Assembly: GCA_016844935.1 (NCBI GenBank)
Contig: JAERTK010000199.1
Coordinates: forward strand, 1-44,848
DNA from: Desulfobacteraceae bacterium
GTDB taxonomy: Bacteria > Desulfobacterota > DSM-4660 > Desulfatiglandales > Desulfatiglandaceae
Length of the DNA: 44,848 bases
Direction of reading: 5' to 3'
Shown here in pieces: positions 17,516-25,931 of the stretch. A program made the position numbers and the translations under genes. The first letter of the stretch is position 1, and every line of letters begins with the position of its first letter. The notes beneath the pieces are model-generated. The model searched no databases. It saw nothing but the letters and a program-made list of their open reading frames with translations, and was not told the DNA's origin.

Positions 17516-17551
17516 AGCCGTGGGCACTTAAAAGCCCACGGCTTTTTTTTT
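17516..17551 (+). terminator. Intrinsic terminator of the attenuator
   Basis: AGCCGTGGGC / GCCCACGGCT form a perfect 10-bp stem with an 8-base loop (ACTTAAAA), followed by nine T. The 5' arm overlaps the 3' arm of the antiterminator, so the two structures exclude one another. Confidence 0.9.
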
Positions 17552-17622
17552 GCTTCTTTTCCCAGAAACAGGGATTCGGAGCCAACCATTTTATTTTTAG
17601 AATCAAAGGAGCCGGTTTCAAA

Positions 17623-17697
17623 ATGTTCAATTTTGTTCGATATCAAGGAAGGCGAAAATTTTATCCACAGGAATATAATAAATATTTCGAGGATTAA
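17623..17697 (+). CDS. Possible 24-residue small protein between attenuator and MBL-GNAT gene
   Basis: A short ORF with AAAGGAG (17605-17611) 11 bases before its ATG. The peptide starts MFNFVRYQGRR and is rich in aromatic and basic residues (four Phe, four Tyr). It could be a second leader or regulatory peptide within the long untranslated region, a small protein, or chance. The ribosome site is the only positive evidence. Confidence 0.3.
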   Translation: MFNFVRYQGRRKFYPQEYNKYFED

Positions 17698-17762
17698 AAT
17701 TTGAGTTTGACGCAGAGATCGAGCAAAAGGGGGCGTTTTGAAACTGGCTCGAAGGTGAAAAG

Positions 17763-20327
17763 ATGAAACAGACGATCTTAGAACCCGTTGCCATAACGCC
17801 AAATTTCTATCGCCTGGGCACGGTTGCGTTTCCAGCTTTTCTGTCCCTGGGAAAGATCGGCATGATCATTGAGGGGGGCACGGGCCCCACATATGAGCTG
17901 ATCGTCCAACAGGTCAACAGCCTGGGTGTTCATATGAAGCAGATAGAATACATCCTCCTCACCCATACCCACGCTGACCATATCGGTGCGCTGCCACACT
18001 TGAAGCGTAAGTGGCCACACCTTAAACTCATCGCCAGTGGCCCGGGTGCAAAAATACTGAACACCCGGGAACTGTACAATGAATTCCTTCTGGTGGACCT
18101 TGGCATTGCACAACTTATGCGCGCCAAATCCGAAATCGATAACATACCCCCCATACCCGAAAATTACCGTTTTGAAGTTGACCTGGTGGTGAAGGGTAAG
18201 GATACCGTGGACCTGGGAGATGGTTTGGCATGGGAAATCATTGATACCCCGGGCCATTCACAGTGCCACATTTCAGCCTACGAAAAGACGGATGGAACAT
18301 TGGTGGTAGGGGATGCCACGGGGTTCTATGTTCCGGAAAGGGAAATTTTCTGGCCCAATTATTTCCTTTCTCTCAATGACTATGCCGAAAGCATCAGGAA
18401 GCTCGCCACATTTCCCGCCAAACGTGCGGTGCTCAGCCACAATGCCGTGGTGGAAGGCGACATTCACCGCTATTTCGAAAGCGCCATGGCGGCGACCCGA
18501 GAATATCACGAAAACATTCTGACCCGGCTTAAGCGTGGAAACTCGGCCGAAAGTATTGCCATGGAAGGGGCCCAGTTCGTAAACACCCTCACGGATATCC
18601 AGCCCTTCAAGGTCATGTACGATCTCTGCAAACTCATGATTAACCGTTCCCGTGAAAATGGTGGTCCATCCCATTTGAGTCTCTCTAATGAAACTTCGTC
18701 CGCCGTCCGTGAAACGCCCATCCCGGAAGCGGAAGTTGCTGCAGGTTCTTTTCCCGAACCTGGCATCCTCAGTCTTCCCGAAACCGAAAAGAGCCTGAAC
18801 CTGAGCGAACGACTGGGCCTGGTGGCATTGATTGATGAGGGCATGCGACGGGGATTGACGGAAGCGCCGGTTTCAGCGGACCTTTTTGACAATCTGTGGG
18901 AACTGGTGGGCGCCACCGCAAAGGGAGGCCGGATCAACCGGCTCAAGTTCGAGGATTCTCAAAACGGCTTTCAGATGTTCGAAATCAAGGCGGAAACCGG
19001 CGAAAATCTCGCCCGCCTCAACATGATTTATCTGAGAAAACCGATCCCCTGCTATTACCTGGTGTACGTGGAAGTGGCAGCCCCTTTCAGGCGAAAAGGA
19101 TTGGGGCACCAGATCCTGAAATCCTTTGCGGATTTCCTGACGCAAAAATCAGCCGTGGGCATTCTCGATAACATCATCCCCCAGGAGGACCCCACCAACG
19201 ATGTTTACTTGAAACAGTCCTGGATTCCCGTGGAAGACATCATCGGGAATCTGATGTTTTATAAAGACAACAACTACATGATTTTCATTCCACCCCCACT
19301 GAGGAACCGGGATCTCAAACAACCGGTCCTGAAACTCATGTATCATCTAAAACGGAAACGGGCGGTCATTGATATTCGAGAAAATGAAACCATGGTCAAA
19401 AAAACGTTGAATGAATTCAGAGAACTCTATCAGGCGCTCATGACCTATTTTCATTCAGAACTGGAAGGGTCCCGATCATCCGTATTCATGCGGTTCCTGT
19501 TCACCCGCTTTGTGACAAAATTCATTGCTTTCAGGCGCCGGATCGGCGACCTCGTAGGATACACCGGCGGAGAATCTACAGAGCAAATCGTCCTGGATGC
19601 AAGGATCGATAAATTGCAGGTAAAATCTTATGCCCCGAGAGAATTCGTCAAAGAGGATGCGGTTGTAATGGGGGCGCTGGGATTGCTCTCGAAACTCCCG
19701 AAAGAGTTGAGAAAGAAACCTGCCCAGATCATCGAATCGCTGCCCAATTATCGAAGGCCTAATTTTCTGCTGTGGCTTAAAGAACACCACAAGACCTATG
19801 AAGATACCCTGACTCTGGGCGACCTCATGGATCTGGGATTTGATCCCACCCGGTTAAAAGAAATTGAAATGGACAACAAAACCTTCATCTTTGAACGGGT
19901 TCAGGCCAGGCAGATCGACATCCTTCAAAAGAAGGGGGAATTGGTCACCCGAATTTCAAACGAGATGCCCAATGCCAAAATCAAAAGCGCCCAATTAAAA
20001 ACAAATCCCATTTTGCTGATCATCCGCGACCGGGGGAACGGTTACGTCCTGCGCCACAAAATTGATGCCATTCACTGGGAAGAAGCCATTGAACAGCTCC
20101 AGAGCAACCCCAGTTTGAAGTCCATCAATGAAGCGGTAAAGCTGGACAGAATCATACTTGAAACGGTCAAGACCTCCGCCACCACCATCAGCAACGAACT
20201 GAAGGTGGAAAGAGAGACGATCATCGACCAGTTAACCCCATTTGTCTCCTGGGATTTGGACAACAACCGGCCTAAAATGGTAATCGATTTTGCGTTCTCT
20301 TACGTGGAAACCCTTTGGGTGGCATAA
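17763..20327 (+). CDS. Three-part protein: metallo-beta-lactamase fold hydrolase, GNAT-like domain, unknown C-terminal half
   Basis: A protein of 854 residues; the start at 17763 follows GAAGGTGA. Residues 1-290 are a complete metallo-beta-lactamase domain: H68-x-H70-x-D72-H73 (THTHADH), H165 (TPGHS), D184 (VVGDAT) and H226 (LSHNA) give both metal sites. A Pro/Glu-rich linker (about 300-345) follows. Residues about 375-500 resemble a GNAT acetyltransferase: YLVYVEVAAPFRRKGLGHQIL carries the acetyl-CoA loop pattern R-R-K-G-L-G in a V-x-V-x-x-x-x-R context. Residues 500-854 are charged, helical and match nothing I recognise. The upstream leader suggests control by aromatic amino acid supply. 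The substrate is unknown; the pairing of a hydrolase with an acyltransferase hints at an acyl or peptidyl adduct. It converges with the transporter gene, 4 bases apart. Confidence 0.8.
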   Translation: MKQTILEPVAITPNFYRLGTVAFPAFLSLGKIGMIIEGGTGPTYELIVQQVNSLGVHMKQIEYILLTHTHADHIGALPHLKRKWPHLKLIASGPGAKILNTRELYNEFLLVDLGIAQLMRAKSEIDNIPPIPENYRFEVDLVVKGKDTVDLGDGLAWEIIDTPGHSQCHISAYEKTDGTLVVGDATGFYVPEREIFWPNYFLSLNDYAESIRKLATFPAKRAVLSHNAVVEGDIHRYFESAMAATREYHENILTRLKRGNSAESIAMEGAQFVNTLTDIQPFKVMYDLCKLMINRSRENGGPSHLSLSNETSSAVRETPIPEAEVAAGSFPEPGILSLPETEKSLNLSERLGLVALIDEGMRRGLTEAPVSADLFDNLWELVGATAKGGRINRLKFEDSQNGFQMFEIKAETGENLARLNMIYLRKPIPCYYLVYVEVAAPFRRKGLGHQILKSFADFLTQKSAVGILDNIIPQEDPTNDVYLKQSWIPVEDIIGNLMFYKDNNYMIFIPPPLRNRDLKQPVLKLMYHLKRKRAVIDIRENETMVKKTLNEFRELYQALMTYFHSELEGSRSSVFMRFLFTRFVTKFIAFRRRIGDLVGYTGGESTEQIVLDARIDKLQVKSYAPREFVKEDAVVMGALGLLSKLPKELRKKPAQIIESLPNYRRPNFLLWLKEHHKTYEDTLTLGDLMDLGFDPTRLKEIEMDNKTFIFERVQARQIDILQKKGELVTRISNEMPNAKIKSAQLKTNPILLIIRDRGNGYVLRHKIDAIHWEEAIEQLQSNPSLKSINEAVKLDRIILETVKTSATTISNELKVERETIIDQLTPFVSWDLDNNRPKMVIDFAFSYVETLWVA

Positions 20328-20331
20328 GACC

Positions 20332-21576
20332 CTAATAAATCATCCCCACCAGGGCGCCGGTCATGCAGGTGGCCATGGTCCCCGCCACAATGGATTTGAG
20401 TCCCAAACCCACAATCTCATCCCGTCTTTCCGGCGCCATGGCACCCAGGCCACCGATCATGATACCCAATGAACCGAAATTGGCAAACCCGCACATGGCA
20501 TAAATCATGATCAGGCGACTCCGTTCACACAACACCCCCTGGGGCAGGGCCGCGAATTTGAGATAGGCCAGCAATTCATTTAATACGGTTTTGACCCCCA
20601 TGAGCCCCCCGGCCGTCACCGCTTCCGATGCGGGTATACCCATGAGCCAGGCGACCGGTGCCATGATATACCCCACAAGCCGTTGAAACGTTATGGGTTC
20701 GCCCGAAATTTCCGGGAGGAATGCCAGAACGAGATTCAGCAAATGGACCAATGCCACAAAAACAACCAGCATGGCAATGATATTGATCAGGAGCTTGATA
20801 CCCCCCAGAACGCCACTGGTTATGGCATCCATGGCGCCCTGTGCTCCCCTGGGCACGGAAAGGGCCTCCCCGGACAAACCGGATGTCTCAGGAACCATCA
20901 GTTTAGAGATGGTAATGGCAGCCGGTGCACTAACGATTGATGCCACCAGCAAATGCCCCATAATCCCGGGAACCACCGATTGAAGGATCGATGCATAGAG
21001 AACCATCACCGTACCCGCGATGGTGGCCATGCCACACACCATAATAGTAAAGAGTTCGCTCCTGGAAATCTTCGAAAGATAAGGTCTGATAAACAGTGGC
21101 GCTTCCACCATACCGATAAAGACATTGGCGGCAGCGCCCAAGCCTTCCACCCCGCCGATTCCCATAACCCGCCTCAGAACCCACGCAAAACCGTTGACCA
21201 CCCACGGGATAATCCGCCAGTAAAAGAAAAGGGATGTGAGCGCGCTGATCACCAGGACCAAGGGCAACCCCCTAAAGGCGAGCACATAACTGAAAGCGGG
21301 ATTTTTATCGTCAAAAGGGAGAGGACCGCCTCCCAGATAACCAAACACAAAACCGGTTCCCGCCTGGGTGGACTCTTCAACGGCCCGCACACCTTTGTTC
21401 AACCATACAAAAACCTCCTGACTTCCCGGAAACTTCAGGAGTAACAGAGCAAGACACACCTGCAATAACAGTCCCGAAATCAACGTTCTGAAATTGATAT
21501 CCTTTCGACCCTCTGAAAAGAGCCAGGCCAGAAAGGGAAGCACGAGAAAACCTAAGAGACTCTGTAATTGATTCAA
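20332..21576 (-). CDS. nupC: Concentrative nucleoside transporter (CNT/NupC family)
   Basis: About 414 residues from a TTG start at 21576, chosen because GGGAGA lies just before it and the first transmembrane helix (LLGFLVLPFLAWLF) then follows directly. Upstream in-frame codons add 31 residues without coding character. Typical CNT segments are present: GFVFGYLGGG, FSYVLAFRGLPLVLVISALTSLFFYWRI, GLGAAANVFIGMVEAPLFIRPYL (the conserved G-x-x-E-x-P-L) and YAMCGFANFGSLGIMIGGLGAMAPERRDEI (the C-terminal N-F-x-S-x-x motif). The family imports nucleosides with H+ or Na+. There is no obvious link with its neighbours. Confidence 0.88.
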   Translation of the reverse strand: MNQLQSLLGFLVLPFLAWLFSEGRKDINFRTLISGLLLQVCLALLLLKFPGSQEVFVWLNKGVRAVEESTQAGTGFVFGYLGGGPLPFDDKNPAFSYVLAFRGLPLVLVISALTSLFFYWRIIPWVVNGFAWVLRRVMGIGGVEGLGAAANVFIGMVEAPLFIRPYLSKISRSELFTIMVCGMATIAGTVMVLYASILQSVVPGIMGHLLVASIVSAPAAITISKLMVPETSGLSGEALSVPRGAQGAMDAITSGVLGGIKLLINIIAMLVVFVALVHLLNLVLAFLPEISGEPITFQRLVGYIMAPVAWLMGIPASEAVTAGGLMGVKTVLNELLAYLKFAALPQGVLCERSRLIMIYAMCGFANFGSLGIMIGGLGAMAPERRDEIVGLGLKSIVAGTMATCMTGALVGMIY

Positions 21577-21817
21577 TTTTTCTCTCCCAGGAGAAATGGG
21601 ACATGAAGGGCGTTTTGCCTCAATGAACCGGGTCGATAGTAACAAAATCCCAGTTTTGGGGTCAATCAAATAGATGGACCTGACCCTGGGCTCACTTCAG
21701 ACATTCTTCAACAAAAGCATTGACATATTTATCATATTCTAAGATGCTCTCCAAGGTAGTGAATTTTAGCGCAAGCAGACCAACGTTTAATCGTTTTTTT
21801 GAAAGGAGAACGAACTT

Positions 21818-22258
21818 ATGTCAAAAACCCTCACAGAAATGGCCGTGGAACTGGCAACCGCCCAGGCATCTCACAGAACCATGTCAACTGAAGAAATGGA
21901 AAGTTTCCTGGCGAAAACATTTCAAACATTAAATAACCTCAAAAACATGGAAGAGGGGGACGTCCACAGCGCTGAGGAACCTGCCGAACCCGCACTTAAT
22001 CCCAAAAAATCGATTCTGAAAAACAAGGTCATATGCCTTGAATGTGGACGGGAATTCAAAATCCTGACCAGTAAACACCTGCAGAAAGAGCATGGTATTG
22101 ATTCAAAGGAATACCGTAAGAAATACGGTTTCTCAGCCCGGCAATCCCTGGCTGCCAAGTCCCTGTCAGCCGAACGAAGCGCCACCGCCAAAAAGCACAA
22201 ACTGGGTGAAAAACTCCAGGCGAGCAAAAAGAAACGGGCCAAAAAGACCTCAAAATGA
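21818..22258 (+). CDS. MucR/Ros-family zinc-finger transcriptional regulator
   Basis: A protein of 146 residues with a strong GAAAGGAG ribosome site. The Ros-type zinc finger is C73-x2-C76-x10-H87-x4-H92 (ICLECGREF ... HLQKEHG), followed by the family signature LQKEHGIDSKEYRKKYGFS. The N-terminal 40 residues form the short helical region used for oligomerisation in MucR proteins, and the C-terminal tail is rich in Lys and Ala (SKKKRAKKTSK). Ros/MucR proteins bind AT-rich promoter DNA and often silence exopolysaccharide or surface genes. Targets here are unknown. It is monocistronic and converges with the ATPase operon, ending 1 base from the atpA stop. Confidence 0.92.
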   Translation: MSKTLTEMAVELATAQASHRTMSTEEMESFLAKTFQTLNNLKNMEEGDVHSAEEPAEPALNPKKSILKNKVICLECGREFKILTSKHLQKEHGIDSKEYRKKYGFSARQSLAAKSLSAERSATAKKHKLGEKLQASKKKRAKKTSK

Positions 22259-22259
22259 T

Positions 22260-24089
22260 TTAATGAATGGAAAATTCCTGAGCCAGTGCTTCAATTTCCC
22301 GGGCGTACCGTTCATATTCGGGAGATGTTTTGGGACTGTAGTTCAGGTTTTTGTATAGGCCCGTGATCTGTGTGAACATCTGTCGGGCCATGTCCTTATG
22401 TTCGAACCGGTACGCCTGCTGAATCAATTTTTTGACCATCTTGAAGCTTTCAAGCTGTCGATCCAGGGGCATGGAAGCGTCCACTTGGTCAAAGGCATCC
22501 TGCTGCAGGAAAACCATGTCCACCAGGGTGGCTTTCTGCCACGTGACAAAGTCCTCAATACTGATCCCTTCTTCGCCTGTGACCTGCATCATCTGATAGA
22601 TGGCATCTCCCTGAATCAGCAGTTCATGCATAAACTTCACATCTTCAACCCATGTGCTATTGAGATTGTCGTCGAACCAGTCCTTGAGTTGGTCCAGATA
22701 ACGGGACCAGGAAATCAGGGGATCAATGGCGGGATAAAATCGCTTGTAGGCCCGATCGTAGGAGAGACCCAGGAAGGTCTTCACGGTGGCCAGGGTGGCT
22801 TGTGTCACCGGTTCTTCAAAGTTCCCCCCGGCAGGCGAAACCGTACCGATCATGGTCAGGCTGCCAACGGACTGATCCGGACACCGTAACACACCCGCCC
22901 GTTCGTAAACGCTTTTGATGGCTGAATCCAGATAAGCGGGATACCCCTCTTCCCCGGGAATCTCTTCCATTCGCCCGGAGGTTTCGCGCATGGCCTGTGC
23001 CCACCGAGAGGTGGAATCGGCAATCACCAGCACATGATACCCCATCTGCCGGTAATATTCGCCCAGGGTAATACCCGTATAAATGGAGGACTCCCGGGCT
23101 GCCACCGGCATGGAAGAGGTATTGCAAACGATAATGGTGCGGTCCATGAGGGAACCGCCGGTACGGGGATCCTGGGTCTCCGGAAATTCTTTGATGGTCT
23201 CCACCACTTCTCCGGCCCGCTCTCCACAAGCCGTCACAATAACAATGTCCACGGTGGAATATCGCGAGATAAGGCTCTGCAACACGGTTTTACCGGCCCC
23301 GAAAGGGCCTGGGATGCATGCGGTCCCCCCCAGTGCAATGGGAAAAAAGGTATCGATGATCCGGGTGGTGGTGGTCATGGGCTCATGGGGGTAAAGCCGC
23401 TCCACCCGGCGGTTTCGCAGCATCATTTCAGGGATGGGACGGCGGACGGGCCATTTCTGGAAAAGGGTCAGTTCCCGCTGGGCGCCGTCCGGCCCCTTAA
23501 TACGGGCCACCGCCGTGTCAACAGTAAAGCTCCCCTGTTGAATCCATGTCACTTCCACCGCCCCCGGCTCATGAAACGGGATCATGATCTTGTGGGTCAG
23601 CAGGCCTTCCTGGACGGTTCCGATGGGCTGCCCCGCGAAAAGCATATCTCCCCTTGAAACGGTGGGGGTAAAGGCCCACTTCTTTTTCAGGTCCAGGGGA
23701 AACACCTCCAGCCCCCGGGGAAGGAAAAACCCATGATCCCGCGCCAACACGGCCAGGGGGTTCAGAAGCCCGTCAAACACCTGCCCCAAAAGACCCGGCC
23801 CCAGGACCACCGAAAGCATTTCACCGCTCATCTCCACGTGATCACCCACGCGGACACCCCGGGTGTCTTCAAACACCTGCATGTCGGCGGTATTTCCTTG
23901 AATCCTGAGCACTTCAGCCATGAGGCGTTCCCGTCCCACCAGAATAAAGCCCACTTCATTTTTTCGAATGGGGTTCCCGCCCGTGTCAATGGTCACGAGA
24001 CTTTCGCGCACAGCCATGACTTTTGCATGGCCCGATCCGCCAAAAGATAATTTTTCTCGGGGCTCAATGGAAAAGCTGGGGTTGTCCAT
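22260..24089 (-). CDS. atpA: V/A-type ATPase catalytic subunit A
   Basis: A protein of 609 residues, the normal length for subunit A. The P-loop GPFGAGKT is at residues 261-268, with CGERAGEV shortly after and the long insert typical of V-type A subunits at about 110-200. In A3B3 heads this subunit hydrolyses or makes ATP. It is the last gene of the operon and its start overlaps the end of the DUF2764 gene by 26 bases. In most bacterial operons of this type A is directly followed by B; here B is the first gene of the operon instead. Confidence 0.96.
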   Translation of the reverse strand: MDNPSFSIEPREKLSFGGSGHAKVMAVRESLVTIDTGGNPIRKNEVGFILVGRERLMAEVLRIQGNTADMQVFEDTRGVRVGDHVEMSGEMLSVVLGPGLLGQVFDGLLNPLAVLARDHGFFLPRGLEVFPLDLKKKWAFTPTVSRGDMLFAGQPIGTVQEGLLTHKIMIPFHEPGAVEVTWIQQGSFTVDTAVARIKGPDGAQRELTLFQKWPVRRPIPEMMLRNRRVERLYPHEPMTTTTRIIDTFFPIALGGTACIPGPFGAGKTVLQSLISRYSTVDIVIVTACGERAGEVVETIKEFPETQDPRTGGSLMDRTIIVCNTSSMPVAARESSIYTGITLGEYYRQMGYHVLVIADSTSRWAQAMRETSGRMEEIPGEEGYPAYLDSAIKSVYERAGVLRCPDQSVGSLTMIGTVSPAGGNFEEPVTQATLATVKTFLGLSYDRAYKRFYPAIDPLISWSRYLDQLKDWFDDNLNSTWVEDVKFMHELLIQGDAIYQMMQVTGEEGISIEDFVTWQKATLVDMVFLQQDAFDQVDASMPLDRQLESFKMVKKLIQQAYRFEHKDMARQMFTQITGLYKNLNYSPKTSPEYERYAREIEALAQEFSIH

Positions 24090-24744
24090 GGGCTATCTCC
24101 TTTACCAGTTCTTCAAACCGCTCCCTTGCCTTTTTTGCATCATGGGTCAGCCACTGGGCCAGCATGTCCCATTTCATGCGGTAGCATATGACGGTCGGTA
24201 ACCCGAAATCATAGGGGGGTACCGTTCGATCCAGATGATCCCAGAGTACGTTTTTTAAAAGCCGGTCCAGGGCCAGGACTTCTCCGGTCTCGAGATGGAG
24301 CTGCGCCTGAGGAACCCAGGGGTATACGGCGGACACCCCGAAGTGAGGACTTTCCCAGTTGCGCTCAATGTGCCTCACATACCGGCCCAGTCCCCATAAT
24401 TCTCCATGGACAGGCGGGTCAAAACCGCCATGACGGCGTCTAAGAGCCGCCATGATGGTCCGTTGGTCGACGGGAAAATCAATCAGAGGTTTTAAAGGGG
24501 ATTCGGACATGGGTTCCATCAGTTTTTTGAACTGGATGACCATTTCCCGGTCCGTGAGACTCCCCACATCCTTCCGCCAGGTCAAAAATGGGGCGGCTCT
24601 CTCCAGAAACCGGGTGTCAGAAGGCGTCAGAATCCTCAAGCGTTGCTTCAGGCGCTCCCGGCTGATGGGCAACTGTCGGGCCCCTTCAAAACGGGGCAGT
24701 GGGGGCAGGCCAGCTAATAGTGTATAGTAGGGTTGACGTATCAT
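24064..24744 (-). CDS. DUF2764-type protein of the V/A-ATPase operon
   Basis: A protein of 226 residues that begins MIRQPYYTLLAGLPPLP. The ATG at 24744 is preferred over an upstream one that lies in a simple repeat. Proteins of this type are found between the E and A genes in bacterial V/A-ATPase operons lacking a recognisable subunit C, and are thought to replace it as the link between the stalk and the membrane ring. That role is established only by genomic context, as far as I know. The conserved middle part is rich in Trp and Arg (FLTWRKDVG, ELWGLGRYVRHIERNW). The gene overlaps atpA by 26 bases. Confidence 0.78.
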   Translation of the reverse strand: MIRQPYYTLLAGLPPLPRFEGARQLPISRERLKQRLRILTPSDTRFLERAAPFLTWRKDVGSLTDREMVIQFKKLMEPMSESPLKPLIDFPVDQRTIMAALRRRHGGFDPPVHGELWGLGRYVRHIERNWESPHFGVSAVYPWVPQAQLHLETGEVLALDRLLKNVLWDHLDRTVPPYDFGLPTVICYRMKWDMLAQWLTHDAKKARERFEELVKEIAHGQPQLFH

Positions 24745-24754
24745 ATTCCTAAAC

Positions 24755-24786
24755 AATCCGCATTCCGCAATCCACAATCCGCAATC
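24755..24786. repeat. Tandem heptanucleotide repeat between atpE and the DUF2764 gene
   Basis: The units are AATCCGC, ATTCCGC, AATCCAC, AATCCGC and a partial AATC: 4.6 tandem copies of a 7-base unit. It fills nearly the whole 45-base gap inside the operon. Copy number changes would alter the spacing between the two genes without shifting a coding frame. Confidence 0.85.
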
Positions 24787-24789
24787 AAT

Positions 24790-25467
24790 TCACTCTTCCC
24801 CCCGAACAATGGCCTGGTAACGGGGCAGTAGATTTTCGAGGAGCAAATCACTGATAGCCTGGTCGGACAGATCGATTTCCAGGTCCTCTCCCGCCAATCG
24901 AATCCGGATACCCCGTTTGAGGGTCCCGGAAGGCTTCAGTTCAACCCCTTCCCGCAACATATCGGCCGAAATCCCCAATACCAGGTGGTGCATCCGCTCT
25001 TTTCCTTCAGGCGTCAGGCGCGAACCTTGTTCATCGGTTTCAAACAGGTCTTCCGGAAGCAGCACTTCAACGGGCTGACCCTCGCAAACCATATGGCCGG
25101 TGGCCATGCCGGAAACAGCCAGAATACACTGCCGTATGAATTCCTTGTCGCCCATTTCAATGGATACCAACCGCCTCACATGGGCGGCAAAGTCCGCCTT
25201 CAGCTCGGCTTCCATTTTCAGTTCCGTATCTCGAATGGCCATGCGAAGGGAACCCATACCCGCCTCACGATCCCTTTCAATCCGGATTTCGGCCCGACTC
25301 AGGATTTTTTCCGCTTCAGCTTCGGCATCCGCCACAATTCGGGCGGCCTCATCCTGCGCTTCTTGCAAAACCTGTGCAGCTTTTTCCCGGCCGGCCTTTA
25401 CCCCGTCATCCCGCAAGCGCGCAATCAGTTCCTTTACCCCCGAGGAAACTTGCCTTTGCTCTTCCAT
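24790..25467 (-). CDS. atpE: V/A-type ATPase peripheral stalk subunit E
   Basis: A protein of 225 residues. The N-terminal half is a long charged coiled coil (ELIARLRDDGVKAGREKAAQ ... DAEAEAEKILSRAE), as in the E subunits that form the peripheral stalk with subunit G/H. The C-terminal globular part contains GTLKRGIRIRLAGEDLEIDLS. The start at 25467 has a GAGGAGG ribosome site and lies 14 bases after the atpK stop. The position after K rather than before A's group is part of the permuted operon order. No separate G/H gene is visible. Confidence 0.88.
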   Translation of the reverse strand: MEEQRQVSSGVKELIARLRDDGVKAGREKAAQVLQEAQDEAARIVADAEAEAEKILSRAEIRIERDREAGMGSLRMAIRDTELKMEAELKADFAAHVRRLVSIEMGDKEFIRQCILAVSGMATGHMVCEGQPVEVLLPEDLFETDEQGSRLTPEGKERMHHLVLGISADMLREGVELKPSGTLKRGIRIRLAGEDLEIDLSDQAISDLLLENLLPRYQAIVRGEE

Positions 25468-25481
25468 TTTTCACTGCCTCC

Positions 25482-25931
25482 TCAACTCCCGGTCACCGTG
25501 CCCAACAGCACCAGTGCAAACACAAAGGCAAACACGGCAAACCCTTCCACCACCGCTGCGGGCGCAAGGGAAACCCCGAAAACCTCGGGTTTGTTCTTGC
25601 TAACGCTTATGGATGATGCGCAGGCATACCCCTGGTACACAGCACTCACCATCAAGGCCACACCGGCCAGAAGACCGATGCCGAAAATCCCCGGTGCGGA
25701 TGTCTCATTCATGGCACCCCCAAACGTAAGGGTCACCACCACACCATAAATAACCTGGGAACTGGGCATGGCCGATACGCCGATAAATCGACCGTAACCG
25801 CTTTCAATTTCGAGCATGGCGCCGATTGCCGCCTGCCCGGCCCTGGCGCAACCAATCATGCTACCCACGGCGCCAAGGGCCAGCGGCGCAAACACACCCA
25901 ACCACCCCAGCGCTAAGTTTAGGTTCTCCAC
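25482..25931 (-). CDS. atpK: V/A-type ATPase membrane rotor subunit K
   Basis: 149 residues from a GTG start at 25931, chosen because AAAGGAG lies 8 bases before it; this makes a 13-base overlap with the end of atpI. Four transmembrane helices form two hairpins, as in V-type K subunits. The first hairpin has MPSSQVIYG, similar to the P-x-x-Q segment of sodium-binding rings; the second has AAVVEGFAVFAFVF with the ion-carrying Glu. The Gln and Glu together would allow Na+ binding, but the complete ligand set cannot be verified without an alignment. The first hairpin lacks an acidic residue in its second helix, as is usual for the duplicated form. Confidence 0.9.
   Translation of the reverse strand: MENLNLALGWLGVFAPLALGAVGSMIGCARAGQAAIGAMLEIESGYGRFIGVSAMPSSQVIYGVVVTLTFGGAMNETSAPGIFGIGLLAGVALMVSAVYQGYACASSISVSKNKPEVFGVSLAPAAVVEGFAVFAFVFALVLLGTVTGS

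Larger units (their letters stand above)
17395..17551 (+). ncRNA. Ribosome-mediated transcription attenuator leader (aromatic amino acid type)
   Basis: Three elements have the geometry of the trp and phe leaders. First, a 22-codon ORF (17425-17493) has six aromatic codons in a row at 17449-17466. Second, GTGCCCGTGG (17479-17488), at the end of that ORF, can pair over 10 positions (two of them G-U) with CCGTGGGCAC (17518-17527). Third, AGCCGTGGGC (17516-17525) can instead pair perfectly with GCCCACGGCT (17534-17543), which is followed by a T run: a strong terminator. A ribosome stalled on the aromatic codons would leave the first pairing strand free and allow read-through. A ribosome reaching the stop codon at 17491 would cover it and allow termination. 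The regulated gene would be the one at 17763. Confidence 0.75.

Noticed and set aside
17661-17669. Perfect DnaA box TTATCCACA
   Set aside because: It is a single box with no cluster, no AT-rich unwinding element and no dnaA or dnaN nearby. It falls inside a possible small ORF. Not an origin.
17404-17802. A 132-codon minus-strand frame over the attenuator
   Set aside because: It runs antisense through the terminator and leader and into the next gene, without a ribosome site.
24755-24786. CRISPR-like repeat
   Set aside because: The units are only 7 bases long and directly adjacent, without spacers. It is a simple tandem repeat.
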